Assembly: GCF_900130055.1 (NCBI RefSeq) | Contig: NZ_FQXU01000004.1 | Span: forward strand, 124,001-188,000 | Direction of reading: 5' to 3' | Source: Clostridium intestinale DSM 6191 | GTDB lineage: Bacteria > Bacillota > Clostridia > Clostridiales > Clostridiaceae | Length of the DNA stretch: 64,000 nucleotides | Made by a program: the position numbers and the translations under genes | Part shown: in pieces, positions 16,275 through 24,900 of the stretch | Position numbering within the stretch: the stretch's first letter is position 1 | Layout: the number at the start of each line of letters is the position of its first letter | The notes under the pieces: model-generated | Database searches by the model: none | What the model was told of the DNA's origin: nothing | Seen by the model: only the letters and a program-made list of their open reading frames with translations

Positions 16275-18312
16275 TTATCTTTTTTTCTATTCCATATTGT
16301 CTTGCTTTAGCAGCTACTGTTTTGTGAGTTAATCCTAATACTTTTCCTGCTGCATTGTAACTTCCATACCTTTTTAGAGCTTTTTCAATTATGATTTTTT
16401 CATATTCTTTTAAAGGAAGTATATCATCTTCAATTATTGATGTTACATGGGCCTTTTCATGTTTCATGGGCCTCTCTTGTCTCATGTAAGAAGGTAAATC
16501 ATCAAGGTCTATCACCTGATTTTCATTTAAAGCAACTAATCTTTCAACTAAGTTCTCTAACTCTCTTACATTTCCTGGCCAAGAATAATTAAGAAGGGCC
16601 TCCATGGCATCATTTTTGACTAAACTTATATTTTTGCCTATGTTCTTACTTATCTTATTAATAAAATGCTCAAGTAATGGTGCTATGTCTTGTCTTCTTT
16701 CTCTAAGTGGAGGTAAAAAGATAGGTATAACATTAAGTCTATAATATAAGTCTTCTCTAAATTCCATTGTCCTTACCATTTCTTCTAAGTTTCTATGGGT
16801 TGCACCTATTATTCTTACATTAACCTTGATGGTTTCTTCTCCACCAACTCTTTGGAACTCTTTTTCTTGAATTACTCTTAGAATCTTTGCCTGCATGCTC
16901 TTATCCATTTCTCCAATTTCATCTAAAAATATGGTTCCATTTTGGGCTAGTTCAAACTTTCCAAGCTTTCTTTTGATGGCACCAGTGAAGGACCCTTTTT
17001 CATGTCCAAAAAGTTCACTTTCTAAAAGATTCTGAGGAATTGCAGCGCAGTTAACTCTTACAAAAGGCCCTTTAGCATTTTTACTTCCATAATGAATTCC
17101 TTCTGCAATAAGTTCTTTACCAGTTCCACTTTCACCCCTTATCAAAACTGTGGTATTAGTTTTTGCAGCCTTTGAAGCTGTAGCTAATGCATCTAGTACC
17201 TTTCCACTGTAACCTATGTATTTTGAAAAAGCCAAATCTGGTTTCTTAGTTCTAAATAGCTCTTCCTCTAAATACTCAGCCTTTGCAGATGCCTTCTTTA
17301 ACTTTTCTGATAACTTCTTAACTTCTGTGATGTTTTTGATTACAGAAACAACACCTGTTATCTCACCATCAACTATTATTGGGTTAACATTACATACAAT
17401 AGTAACATCATTTTCCTTATAACTTAATGCACCTACTACACTTTTTCCTGTCTCTAAAACCCTTCTTCTTACTCCATCTGGAGAGATATCTCTGATGTTT
17501 TTATTAAGTATGTTTTCTTCTTTCTCGCTTAAAATTCTTAGATAGGCCCTATTCACATAGGTGATGACCCCCTCTGAACTCATAACACATATTCCATCTT
17601 GTACAGTTTCTAATATAAGCTGCAATCTTTCTTTAAGTTCCTTAACGGTTTTTAATTCATTTTTTACTTTTTCTAAATTTGATATATCACTAAAGACAGC
17701 TAATGCACCTTTTGATATCTTGTCTATCATTATGGGCGTTCTATTTATGAGAAGTATCCTGTCATTTATAACTTCCCTTACCATAAGCTCTGATTTTCCA
17801 GATTTATTTATTTCCTTAAGCTTACTTTGATATATAACCTTGTCTACATCTTTGCCAATTACTTCTCCTGAAGATAAGCCAAGTATTCTTTCTGCTTCTT
17901 CATTAAATATAGTTATTATATCGTTCTCATCTGTTGCAATAATTCCATTAGGAATGTTGCTAAACACTTGCTCTAAGGTCATTGTGTTGTTATTTATAAT
18001 GGTGTCTACCTGATTTATTGTACTCTTGTCCTCTAAATCAAAATCACTTTCTAAAAAACTACATATTTCCTCTAGGGCCTCTTGTGGGGCCTCACCTTGG
18101 GCCTCTACAATTATCTTTTCATTTTGCTTTACCTTAAGTAAAACTAGCGGCATAAGGCTTGCTGCTGATACCTTCTTTTTCTCTTTATATTTTATAAAAA
18201 TCTCTACCTTGTATTTCTTTTGAAGTTCACTGACTTTGTAAACTACCATGGCTAAGACTCTTGCATGAAGTCCTTTTTCATGTTTTACTTCTATTTCTTT
18301 GTTGACTATCAA
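16264..18312 (-). CDS. Sigma-54-dependent activator with N-terminal HPr-like domain (DhaR-like)
   Basis: A 682-residue enhancer-binding protein from the TTG at 18312, which sits 9 nt after AAAGGAG; the longer ATG-started frame overlaps the upstream gene. From this start the HPr motif GLHAR places His at residue 16, just where HPr has His15. Two PAS domains follow (about 105-215 and 230-335), then an AAA+ domain with GESGTGKE (Walker A), GSFTGA (sigma-54 contact loop) and [11 protein letters not shown] (Walker B), and a C-terminal Fis-type helix-turn-helix. It is adjacent to and co-oriented with dhaKLM, and very probably activates the -24/-12 promoter at 16143-16160. Phosphorylation of the HPr-like His by the PTS or DhaM could gate it; that is inference. 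Confidence 0.9.
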   Translation of the reverse strand: MIVNKEIEVKHEKGLHARVLAMVVYKVSELQKKYKVEIFIKYKEKKKVSAASLMPLVLLKVKQNEKIIVEAQGEAPQEALEEICSFLESDFDLEDKSTINQVDTIINNNTMTLEQVFSNIPNGIIATDENDIITIFNEEAERILGLSSGEVIGKDVDKVIYQSKLKEINKSGKSELMVREVINDRILLINRTPIMIDKISKGALAVFSDISNLEKVKNELKTVKELKERLQLILETVQDGICVMSSEGVITYVNRAYLRILSEKEENILNKNIRDISPDGVRRRVLETGKSVVGALSYKENDVTIVCNVNPIIVDGEITGVVSVIKNITEVKKLSEKLKKASAKAEYLEEELFRTKKPDLAFSKYIGYSGKVLDALATASKAAKTNTTVLIRGESGTGKELIAEGIHYGSKNAKGPFVRVNCAAIPQNLLESELFGHEKGSFTGAIKRKLGKFELAQNGTIFLDEIGEMDKSMQAKILRVIQEKEFQRVGGEETIKVNVRIIGATHRNLEEMVRTMEFREDLYYRLNVIPIFLPPLRERRQDIAPLLEHFINKISKNIGKNISLVKNDAMEALLNYSWPGNVRELENLVERLVALNENQVIDLDDLPSYMRQERPMKHEKAHVTSIIEDDILPLKEYEKIIIEKALKRYGSYNAAGKVLGLTHKTVAAKARQYGIEKKISWE
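16446..16473 (-). repeat. AGGCCCATG repeat pair inside the activator gene linker
   Basis: CATGGGCCT at 16446-16454 and again at 16465-16473 (19 bp apart), in the linker between the AAA+ domain and the helix-turn-helix. These match the intergenic AGGYYCATSA repeat family found elsewhere in the window. They encode [11 protein letters not shown]. Chance resemblance cannot be excluded. Confidence 0.4.
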
Positions 18313-18379
18313 GGTTTTCAACTCCTTTCTGTAAATGTAAATTGGACTTATATTTACTTGTTTCATTTTGGTTGTTCCA

Positions 18380-18859
18380 TCAAATATCAACATTTCCATC
18401 ACGTACTATCATAAGCTTATCTTCATGTCCATGAAGTCTGTCCATCAATTTTTCTTTAGATTTATCAAAATCATTACTCCAACCGTACATGGAAAATAGC
18501 ATTTTGATGGTTGGCTTGTACTGACATTCTTCTAGTTTCATATTTTGATGGACCCATCTTTTTAAAATTCTGTATTTTCTTTTTAATGGAGGTGTATCAA
18601 CTAATATGATCTTGTCCGCTTCCTTAAAACCTTTATCAAAATATCTTCTAGCTACTCCTTCAATTATCCACTTTTCAGTAGCTAAAATCCTATTAAACCC
18701 CTCATCTATTTGCTCTGGAGTTCTTCTAACTTCTCCATCATCTGTTTTCATATGTACAATACTATCTAGCTCGTACCATGAAATATCTAGCTTTTTTGAA
18801 AGCTTCTTTGCTAGGGTTGTCTTTCCACTGGCTACGGAACCTATTATATATATTTTCAT
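18380..18859 (-). CDS. P-loop adenylate kinase-like protein (DNA topology modulation FlaR type)
   Basis: A 159-residue P-loop NTPase. Walker A is GSVASGKTT near the N-terminus, ELDSIVHMK is the substrate-side acidic motif, and RRYFDKGF/IILVDTPP follow as in small AAA_17/FlaR-type kinases. The start is ATG at 18859, giving the P-loop its usual position; it lies 1 nt beyond the HxlR stop, so translation is probably coupled. A longer frame to 18916 would run through the HxlR gene. Substrate unknown. Confidence 0.75.
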   Translation of the reverse strand: MKIYIIGSVASGKTTLAKKLSKKLDISWYELDSIVHMKTDDGEVRRTPEQIDEGFNRILATEKWIIEGVARRYFDKGFKEADKIILVDTPPLKRKYRILKRWVHQNMKLEECQYKPTIKMLFSMYGWSNDFDKSKEKLMDRLHGHEDKLMIVRDGNVDI

Positions 18860-18860
18860 G

Positions 18861-19205
18861 CTAACGCTCACTTTCCTCAACCTGTATTGAAGCAACATGA
18901 TCAGTTGCCCATTCACATAAAGTAATCAATAGAGGCAATAAACTTTTCCCTTGATCAGTTAAAGAATATTCTACCTTAGGCGGCACTTCGGCATAAACTT
19001 TTCTAACTATTAAATTATTTTCCTCTAGGGCTTTAAGCTGTTGAGATAACATCTTATGAGTGATGTTTGGTAACTTTCGCTTAAGCTCATTAAATCTCAT
19101 GGTTTCTTTCCCAAGATGCCAAATAATAATAGGCTTCCACTTTCCTCCTATAATATCAAGCGTCAATTCCATAGAACAATTGTATTCGATTCCTTTAAAT
19201 ATCAT
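18861..19205 (-). CDS. HxlR family transcriptional regulator
   Basis: A 114-residue winged-helix protein with the family hallmarks CSMELTLDIIGGKWKPIIIWHL, RFNELKRKLPNITHKMLSQQL and VEYSLTDQGKSL. Cys10 near the N-terminus is conserved in redox- or aldehyde-sensing members such as YodB and HxlR. Divergent from the alpha/beta hydrolase at 19487 and coupled to the downstream kinase-like gene; it may control either. Confidence 0.88.
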   Translation of the reverse strand: MIFKGIEYNCSMELTLDIIGGKWKPIIIWHLGKETMRFNELKRKLPNITHKMLSQQLKALEENNLIVRKVYAEVPPKVEYSLTDQGKSLLPLLITLCEWATDHVASIQVEESER

Positions 19206-19306
19206 TTTTTACTCCTATATGATTTCTAAGTATACATTTGGTAACTACATTACTTAAAAGTGCGTACTTGTTAATAATATCATCAGCCTATAATATTAGA
19301 CTTAAT

Positions 19307-19377
19307 GAAGTCCTTAAGACTTCTACAACAATAATTTAGAAATGACTCTAATGTACTATCTCCTGTGTCGATAGTAC
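19307..19377. other. Two perfect hairpins in the HxlR-hydrolase gap
   Basis: GAAGTC (19307-19312) and GACTTC (19318-19323) form one dyad, and GTACTATC (19353-19360) and GATAGTAC (19370-19377) another. They may be HxlR sites or leader RNA structure for the hydrolase gene. No known riboswitch recognised. Confidence 0.4.
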
Positions 19378-19486
19378 TACAGCACTAAGGCGCTTGTTTT
19401 TATTATACACAATTTTCCTATTAGTTTATATCTATGTTTATACAAAATTATTTTTATACTATGGTTTTACGATGAAAGGATTAATT

Positions 19487-20227
19487 ATGAAAGAAAATTT
19501 GGTGAAAAAATTTGTACTTAATGATGGAAATAAAATTGAATATTATGTGAGTAATCAAGTTAATAATAAACCTACTTTGGTTATATCTATGGGAATATGG
19601 GAACCGGCTATTAGAGCTGTCCCCTTAATATCAAGACTTACAGGGATACATTGTATTGCTCTTAGCTATCGTGGTCGAGGTGGTAGCAGTACACCAAAAT
19701 CGGGTTTTGATTGGAACCATCATGTATCTGATATAAAATGTGTACTTCAAAACGAACCTATTAATAAACCTGTATTTTTAGGATTTTCCAAAGGCGTATC
19801 CTATATGTTTGGCTTTTTATCATCAAATATAGAGCTGGCTAAAGGTATTATTATAATTGATTACCCTGCTATTCATTCTAAGTTAGAGAAAGGTGCCGCT
19901 AAGTTCTGGAGTAACATGGTCTACAACGGAATTAAGTTAGATAATTTTATCACTACCCATACGCTAAAATGCATAGAAAATGAATCAACCTACAAAGAAT
20001 TCTACCATGATTTAAATGCTATGAATTGCCCTGTATGGTTATTTAGAGGTGTAGATTTAGCTTCTAATATTCCATCAAATCTAACTGATGATGATATCCT
20101 AAAATACAAAGAAAATGTAAATCAATTAGAAATTATTGATTTCAAATATAGTGGACACATGATTTTAGATGAAGAATTAGGTAAGGCTACAAAGTATATT
20201 AAAGGAATATTAGATAAGCTAAACTAA
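19487..20227 (+). CDS. Alpha/beta hydrolase
   Basis: A 246-residue hydrolase. LSYRGRGGS is the oxyanion-side segment, GFSKGVSY the nucleophile elbow (Ser), and FKYSGHMILDEE carries the catalytic His. Asp in LFRGVDLA is a candidate third member of the triad. The ATG at 19487 follows AAAGGA by 6 nt; upstream in-frame starts lack a ribosome-binding site. Substrate unknown. Confidence 0.75.
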   Translation: MKENLVKKFVLNDGNKIEYYVSNQVNNKPTLVISMGIWEPAIRAVPLISRLTGIHCIALSYRGRGGSSTPKSGFDWNHHVSDIKCVLQNEPINKPVFLGFSKGVSYMFGFLSSNIELAKGIIIIDYPAIHSKLEKGAAKFWSNMVYNGIKLDNFITTHTLKCIENESTYKEFYHDLNAMNCPVWLFRGVDLASNIPSNLTDDDILKYKENVNQLEIIDFKYSGHMILDEELGKATKYIKGILDKLN

Positions 20228-20301
20228 ACTTTGCAAAATATTTGAATAATTTTCCTATCCATCATATAATATATAATAACTACAAAAAAGGGGGATAACA
20301 T

Positions 20302-20466
20302 ATGTCTAAGATGATTATTTGGAGTTTATTTAATATTGTTTTAGTTTTAGGATTGCTGGGACTATGGATTTATGGTTTTATTTTATTTGTAAAACTTGCT
20401 CACAGAGGAATTAAAGCTTTAGATCTTTACATAGAAGAAAAAGGCGGTAATAATAGGAACTTTTAA
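20302..20466 (+). CDS. Small membrane protein of the KLAHRGI type
   Basis: A 54-residue protein: a single membrane helix (about residues 6-29) followed by VKLAHRGIKALDLYIEEK. The same motif occurs in a 48-residue protein at 37279-37425, which argues that both are real genes. AAAAAAGGGGGA lies upstream of the ATG. It follows the alpha/beta hydrolase by 74 bp and precedes a strong terminator. Function unknown. Confidence 0.7.
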   Translation: MSKMIIWSLFNIVLVLGLLGLWIYGFILFVKLAHRGIKALDLYIEEKGGNNRNF

Positions 20467-20505
20467 ATAGTTTTATACATGAGCTATTCAGTATATGCGA
20501 AAATA

Positions 20506-20539
20506 GGGTTTCAGAACTTGTACCAAAGTTTTGAAACCC
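20506..20539. terminator. Bidirectional terminator
   Basis: GGGTTTCA (20506-20513) pairs with TGAAACCC (20532-20539), with further pairing of AACTT and AAGTT inside. It separates the plus-strand small gene from the minus-strand MFS gene. Confidence 0.75.
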
Positions 20540-20561
20540 CTTTCTATAAGTTTAAATTTAT

Positions 20562-21803
20562 CTACTCTATAATTTTTACAGCTGTTCTCTTATATAAAAC
20601 TGGTATTGCTATGGCTATAAGAACCATACCCATAAAGGCTGGTGAGGCATGACCAACCGCTACATAAAGTTGACCTCCAATTATTGGCCCAATCATTCTA
20701 GCCAACGCTTGAATAGATTGGCTACCTCCTTGAATCCTTCCTTGCTCACTAGAATCTACTGACTTAGATAACATCCCATTAAATGATGGTCCAAAGATTG
20801 AATCTCCAAAAGCAAAGATAAACATTCCAACAATAAGAAGTGGATAAAATGATAGTAGAGCTGACATTGCAATAAGACCATAACCTACAATCTCTGAAAC
20901 CATTCCAAGAATAGCTATCTGTTTATCATCAAGTTTCCTCAAAAGCTTTGGCATTATAAAGCCTTGTGAAATTATATCTTGGAGACCCATAATTGAAAAC
21001 ATAAGTCCTATTACTGCTGGCTTCCAGCTAAAGGTATCCATTGTAAACTGTGAAAAAACTGCCTGCAAAGATCCATTTGGTATCCAAAGTAAAAATGCTG
21101 AGATAAGAAGTCTTTTTAAACTTTTCATAGAAAGTATACTTGTAAGTTGGGTAACTGGATTTAATCTTACAAAGCTAATATCTTTAAGTCTATTACTCTT
21201 ATCAAGACTTTCAGGCATAAAAAAGTATCCATAAATAACATTTAATAAAGTTATTATTGCTCCAAAATACATTGGTACAGCGTAATCAAACTTGGCAAGT
21301 AACCCTCCTAAAGTTGGTCCAATAACACCTCCTACACCTACAACGGCACTCACCCATCCAAAGTATTTAGTTCTCTCCTTTGGAGGAATTATATCTGCAA
21401 AGTATGCAAATATAGTACTTATTGTTCCTCCAGTTATACCATCTATTATTCGTCCAACAAATAATATCCATAAAGCTCCCCCAAGTCCAAAAACTAAGTA
21501 TCCTATTGAGGAACCAAAAAGGCATAATAAAAGCACTGGACGACGTCCATATTTATCACTCAAAGCCCCAAGTCCAGGAGCAGCAAAAAATACACAAGCT
21601 GCATAAACTGAGGTTAACAGCGTAACAACTATAGCTTGATTTTCAGGATTAGCTACATAAGGTTGTACCAAAAATGGAACAACAGGTGATATGATACCAA
21701 AACCTATTCCGCAAAGAAACACAGATATAAGTCCAAATATTAAAGCATTTTTATCTACACTTTGTTCTATGTACTGTTTATTTTGTGATTTAAGCTTAAA
21801 CAT
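20562..21803 (-). CDS. MFS efflux transporter, DHA1 (TetA-like) family
   Basis: A 413-residue protein with about 12 helices. GALSDKYGRRPVLL is the cytoplasmic loop motif A of the major facilitator family, and GVIGPTLGGLLA is motif C of antiporters. Overall closest in type to tetracycline/multidrug H+ antiporters, but the name does not prove tetracycline transport. It has its own sigma-A promoter (21849-21877). The co-oriented MarR gene upstream may regulate it. Confidence 0.85.
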   Translation of the reverse strand: MFKLKSQNKQYIEQSVDKNALIFGLISVFLCGIGFGIISPVVPFLVQPYVANPENQAIVVTLLTSVYAACVFFAAPGLGALSDKYGRRPVLLLCLFGSSIGYLVFGLGGALWILFVGRIIDGITGGTISTIFAYFADIIPPKERTKYFGWVSAVVGVGGVIGPTLGGLLAKFDYAVPMYFGAIITLLNVIYGYFFMPESLDKSNRLKDISFVRLNPVTQLTSILSMKSLKRLLISAFLLWIPNGSLQAVFSQFTMDTFSWKPAVIGLMFSIMGLQDIISQGFIMPKLLRKLDDKQIAILGMVSEIVGYGLIAMSALLSFYPLLIVGMFIFAFGDSIFGPSFNGMLSKSVDSSEQGRIQGGSQSIQALARMIGPIIGGQLYVAVGHASPAFMGMVLIAIAIPVLYKRTAVKIIE

Positions 21804-21848
21804 TTAGTTCTCCTTTAAAAATTATTTTACTTCCTAGGAAACAATTTT

Positions 21849-21877
21849 ATATTATCAACTTTTTATTTCCTTGTCAA
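21849..21877 (-). promoter_or_regulatory. Sigma-A promoter of the MFS gene
   Basis: Minus strand TTGACA (21872-21877), 17-bp spacer, TAATAT (21849-21854): near-consensus. A TTCCTAGGAA palindrome at 21831-21840 lies just downstream, between promoter and start, and could be an operator. Confidence 0.75.
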
Positions 21878-21892
21878 CAAAATTCCCTTAAT

Positions 21893-21926
21893 AAAAAAAC
21901 AGCCTACCCTAAATAAAGTTTGGCTG
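21893..21926 (-). terminator. Terminator of the marR-type gene
   Basis: Minus strand CAGCC (21922-21926) pairs with GGCTG (21900-21904) and is followed by seven T. It lies 11 bp after the MarR gene stop. Confidence 0.75.
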
Positions 21927-21936
21927 CATATTTTCA

Positions 21937-22419
21937 TTATTCAAATTTTTCTGATTCGCTATTCTCATCTATCTTTTTCATTTCTTCATCTAAATGGCTG
22001 CTATAACTATCCATAAAACTAATCATACTATCGTATTGTTCCTTAGACATCTTATCAAATACACTTTTATCTCTCTCTTGAAATTCTTTATGTAATTTTT
22101 CATGGACATTAAAAATCTTTTGACCCTCTTTAGTTAATCTAAAATAGATTTCTTTTTTATTATCAGGTTTCTTATAACTTTCGATAACCCCTTTTTTTAT
22201 TAGTTTTTTGGTTAATTTACTTATAGCACCTGTAGTCATATAGAAAGATTCTGCAAGTCTTGTTACATTAGAATCAGTGTTTTTCCCAAGGTATTCAATA
22301 CAATGAACTTCCGAAGATTTATAACCCTCAAGACGTTTTTCCATCTTAGGTTTGTTAATCCAAGCCATCTTGTTAACTAAATTCCTTAGACCCATTAGAA
22401 CCTGTTCCTCTTTATCCAT
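21937..22419 (-). CDS. MarR family transcriptional regulator
   Basis: A 160-residue winged-helix protein. TRLAESFYMTTGAISKLTKKLIKKG is the recognition region (residue run shortened in meaning: helices 3-4), followed by the wing ending in YFRLTKEGQ. The acidic C-terminal tail is typical of the Gram-positive group. GGAGG precedes the ATG at 22419. A perfect dyad upstream (22476-22491) suggests autoregulation, and the MFS pump downstream is the likely target. Confidence 0.87.
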   Translation of the reverse strand: MDKEEQVLMGLRNLVNKMAWINKPKMEKRLEGYKSSEVHCIEYLGKNTDSNVTRLAESFYMTTGAISKLTKKLIKKGVIESYKKPDNKKEIYFRLTKEGQKIFNVHEKLHKEFQERDKSVFDKMSKEQYDSMISFMDSYSSHLDEEMKKIDENSESEKFE

Positions 22420-22457
22420 GACATATCCTCCTACATGCTATATATTAAACATATTAT

Positions 22458-22498
22458 ATTAAATTTTCGTTTTTATTTCAACAAGTTGAAAATTTAAT
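22458..22498. promoter_or_regulatory. Candidate MarR operator (nested palindromes)
   Basis: TTTCAACAAGTTGAAA at 22476-22491 is a perfect 7-bp dyad with a 2-bp centre, the size of typical MarR boxes. It is enclosed by a second perfect inverted repeat, ATTAAATTTTC (22458-22468) and GAAAATTTAAT (22488-22498). Located 40-80 bp upstream of the marR-type start. Confidence 0.65.
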
Positions 22499-22512
22499 AG
22501 GAAATCTTTTAC

Positions 22513-22950
22513 TTACAAATACTTTCTAAATCCTTTAACTAGTTCTTTTCCATAACCCATTGTCTCATAGAATTTATGAGCTTCTTTTCTTTTACCTCCA
22601 GATACAAGTGTGGTTAAACTACAATTTCTTTTTCTTGCTTCATCTTCAATAAAAGTCATTAACTTTCTTCCAACACCTTGTCCCTTGCATTCACTACTTA
22701 CAACAATATTTTCTATAACCATGAAGGGCCTGCAATCACTATTTAACTCATAACAAATTATTCCCATGACTGTACCAACTATTTTATTATTTTCATCCCT
22801 AGCTCCAACTAAAATATAGCTTTCATCTGAATTAATCTTCTCAAAAGTCTTATAAAAACCTTCTAGATTGCTTTTTTTCTCTAAAAGTTCCTCATATAAT
22901 TTTGAAAGCTCCTCAACATCATTTCTAGTAATTCTTTCTATAGTAATCAT
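22513..22950 (-). CDS. GNAT family N-acetyltransferase
   Basis: A 145-residue GNAT protein. IENIVVSSECKGQGVGRKLM is the acetyl-CoA loop, and AHKFYETMGYGKE the C-terminal motif. GGGGGG precedes the ATG at 22950. Single-gene unit; substrate unknown. Confidence 0.8.
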   Translation of the reverse strand: MITIERITRNDVEELSKLYEELLEKKSNLEGFYKTFEKINSDESYILVGARDENNKIVGTVMGIICYELNSDCRPFMVIENIVVSSECKGQGVGRKLMTFIEDEARKRNCSLTTLVSGGKRKEAHKFYETMGYGKELVKGFRKYL

Positions 22951-22983
22951 TGTAATCCCCCCTTAATAAAGATAATTATAACA

Positions 22984-23439
22984 CTAAAAAAGCTGTATTA
23001 AATATTTAACTAACAAATAAATTCCTATTATTCCAAAAACTATAGCAGTCCCAATAGCTCTTCCAACAAAAAATTTCTTCATATTATCATCTCCTTTTAG
23101 ATTAAATTTAAATATCAATGTTCCTACCAAAAGGATGGTAATCACGCTAATTATAATAGGAATAAGATTAGATGATGAATTTTTATTTAATGAAAGTCCA
23201 ATAACTCCTCCTACTAATAACAAGGCTGATGATATAAAAAACAACTTTTTCTTAATTGATGATACCACTTTTTTATCATTAGGTTCTATTTTATGTAATA
23301 CAATATTGTTTTCATATTCACGTCTACATTTTTCACAACTTTTTAGGTGTTCTGTAACTAAATCAACAGTATCTTCACTTGCAACTCCATCCATCACAAG
23401 AGGTACTAAATCAGCTACAATATCACAAGAAATCTTCAA
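22984..23439 (-). CDS. Zinc-finger anti-sigma factor, membrane protein
   Basis: A 151-residue protein. The N-terminus has the anti-sigma zinc motif with Cys5, His31, Cys35 and Cys38 (HxxxCxxC). Three hydrophobic helices follow (about residues 66-82, 88-106, 125-146). TTG start at 23439 overlaps the sigma gene stop as TTGA, a 4-nt coupling. It should hold the ECF sigma factor at the membrane until a signal is sensed. Confidence 0.82.
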   Translation of the reverse strand: MKISCDIVADLVPLVMDGVASEDTVDLVTEHLKSCEKCRREYENNIVLHKIEPNDKKVVSSIKKKLFFISSALLLVGGVIGLSLNKNSSSNLIPIIISVITILLVGTLIFKFNLKGDDNMKKFFVGRAIGTAIVFGIIGIYLLVKYLIQLF

Positions 23440-23924
23440 GTTAAACCCTCCTTTTTTAACATATCCTTAAGCCATTTTTTAGTTCTAAAGTCTATTACTC
23501 TTGCTGAATTTTCTGAAATACCTATTCTATCCGATATCTCAGAATAGCTAATACCTTCAACACGCATTTTTATAATCTTTTGCACTTGTATATCCTTAGT
23601 TTTCAATAGCTCATCTACTCTTTCATATATCTGCTTTGTATAAAAATTCTCAAAAATATTATCCGTAACATATACCTCCAAAAGATCACTATACTCCACA
23701 GTTACTCTATATTTTCTTAAATTTTGTAACCACAAATTCCGCGCAATACCAAATAACCAAGTTTTAATTGATGAATTCCCCTTAAATCCCCCAATCGAAT
23801 ATATGGCTTTAACAAATGTTTCTGAAAGTAAATCCTCTGAAAGTGCAGGATCGTGAGTGAGACTTAATAAATAGTTAAATACATCTTGTTTATATTCCAA
23901 ATACAAATTTTCTATACTATTCAC
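23436..23924 (-). CDS. ECF-type RNA polymerase sigma factor
   Basis: A 162-residue sigma-70 family protein with region 2 (LLSLTHDPALSEDLLSETF; IKTWLFGIARN) and region 4 (IIKMRVEGISYSEISDRIG), and no region 1 or 3. GTG start at 23924 after AAGGGGG. Encoded with its anti-sigma factor in the standard order. Target genes are not evident in this window. Confidence 0.88.
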   Translation of the reverse strand: MNSIENLYLEYKQDVFNYLLSLTHDPALSEDLLSETFVKAIYSIGGFKGNSSIKTWLFGIARNLWLQNLRKYRVTVEYSDLLEVYVTDNIFENFYTKQIYERVDELLKTKDIQVQKIIKMRVEGISYSEISDRIGISENSARVIDFRTKKWLKDMLKKEGLT

Positions 23925-24119
23925 TGAAATCCCCCTTTCATATAATAAGTCACATTAAGCCATAAAATATTACACTCGATTTATAAAAATTTTATTATAT
24001 TATTAATTTAACCTACAAAGCAAAAAATAGCAGCACCCATTTAGGTTACTACTATCTTAATTCATGGTGATCCTCTTCATATACTTTCATTTCAAAACAA
24101 TCGTAAAAAACTATAACTT

Positions 24120-24443
24120 CTATTCATTGATTACAAATTTCAAATCTTTCTTAGGCCCATCATTAATATCTTGAGAGTTAAACATGGTACTAATTTCATA
24201 TCCAGTCATGAATCCTTGAACTTCATTACCATCAACTTGTCTTATACTGATCGTATTCCATCTAATAACCTTATATCCTAGACCTCTATATACGGTACTT
24301 CCTCCATCTTTTGCTACTAGTGTTGGTACAACAAATATAGGCTTTTTATCTCTTGATATCCTCTTTGAATCAATATTATATGTTACAAACCCAATTGTTA
24401 TAATCAATATAACACATGTAAATATATTTTTATATTTTCTCAT
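24120..24443 (-). CDS. Membrane-anchored or secreted protein, function unknown
   Basis: A 107-residue protein with an N-terminal hydrophobic helix (about residues 8-24). The rest is soluble, with a run of beta-type sequence around GGSTVYRGLGYKVIRWN. I recognise no named family. GAGG precedes the ATG at 24443. The 195-bp gap upstream holds no gene I can support. Confidence 0.6.
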   Translation of the reverse strand: MRKYKNIFTCVILIITIGFVTYNIDSKRISRDKKPIFVVPTLVAKDGGSTVYRGLGYKVIRWNTISIRQVDGNEVQGFMTGYEISTMFNSQDINDGPKKDLKFVINE

Positions 24444-24482
24444 TATAAAACCTCTTAATCATTTTTTAGTTCAGTGCATAAT

Positions 24483-24881
24483 CTAGTAACGATAAAAATG
24501 GTTCATTTCATTATGAGAGAATCCAAATTCCCCATAAAATTTCTCAAGACCTTTTTCTGCGATAAGTCCTACAAATATCTTATCAGAATAATTTATATTA
24601 ATGTATTTGATTATTTTTTCCATTATTTGCTTTCCAATACCTTCTTTTTGATATTTAGGCAATACCATGACATCTTGTATATAGATAGCAGTCGCGCCAT
24701 CTCCTATTACTCTTCCAAATCCTATAAGTTCATCCTCGCACTCAACACATAAACAGTAATTTGAATTTTTAATCCCCTTGCTTACAATTTCATCATCATA
24801 AGTTCTCCATCCAATTTCTTTTCTTAACTTATTATAGTCTTTTGCAGAAGGTAATTTTTCTAAAAAGATTATATCTTTCAT
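24483..24881 (-). CDS. GNAT family N-acetyltransferase
   Basis: A 132-residue compact GNAT protein. VMVLPKYQKEGIGKQIM is the acetyl-CoA loop, and EKFYGEFGFS the C-terminal motif. GGAG precedes the ATG at 24881. The methyltransferase gene upstream stops 19 bp before it, so co-transcription is likely. Confidence 0.82.
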   Translation of the reverse strand: MKDIIFLEKLPSAKDYNKLRKEIGWRTYDDEIVSKGIKNSNYCLCVECEDELIGFGRVIGDGATAIYIQDVMVLPKYQKEGIGKQIMEKIIKYININYSDKIFVGLIAEKGLEKFYGEFGFSHNEMNHFYRY

Positions 24882-24900
24882 CTTTTTCTCCTTTCAGCTA

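Noticed and set aside
18313-18402. Longer N-terminus of the sigma-54 activator (ATG at 18402)
   Set aside because: It overlaps the upstream kinase-like gene, lacks a ribosome-binding site, and would put 30 unrelated residues before an HPr domain that fits a start at the TTG at 18312.
19206-19486. Riboswitch or T-box before the alpha/beta hydrolase
   Set aside because: Two hairpins exist, but no T-box sequence, specifier loop or known riboswitch core could be recognised.
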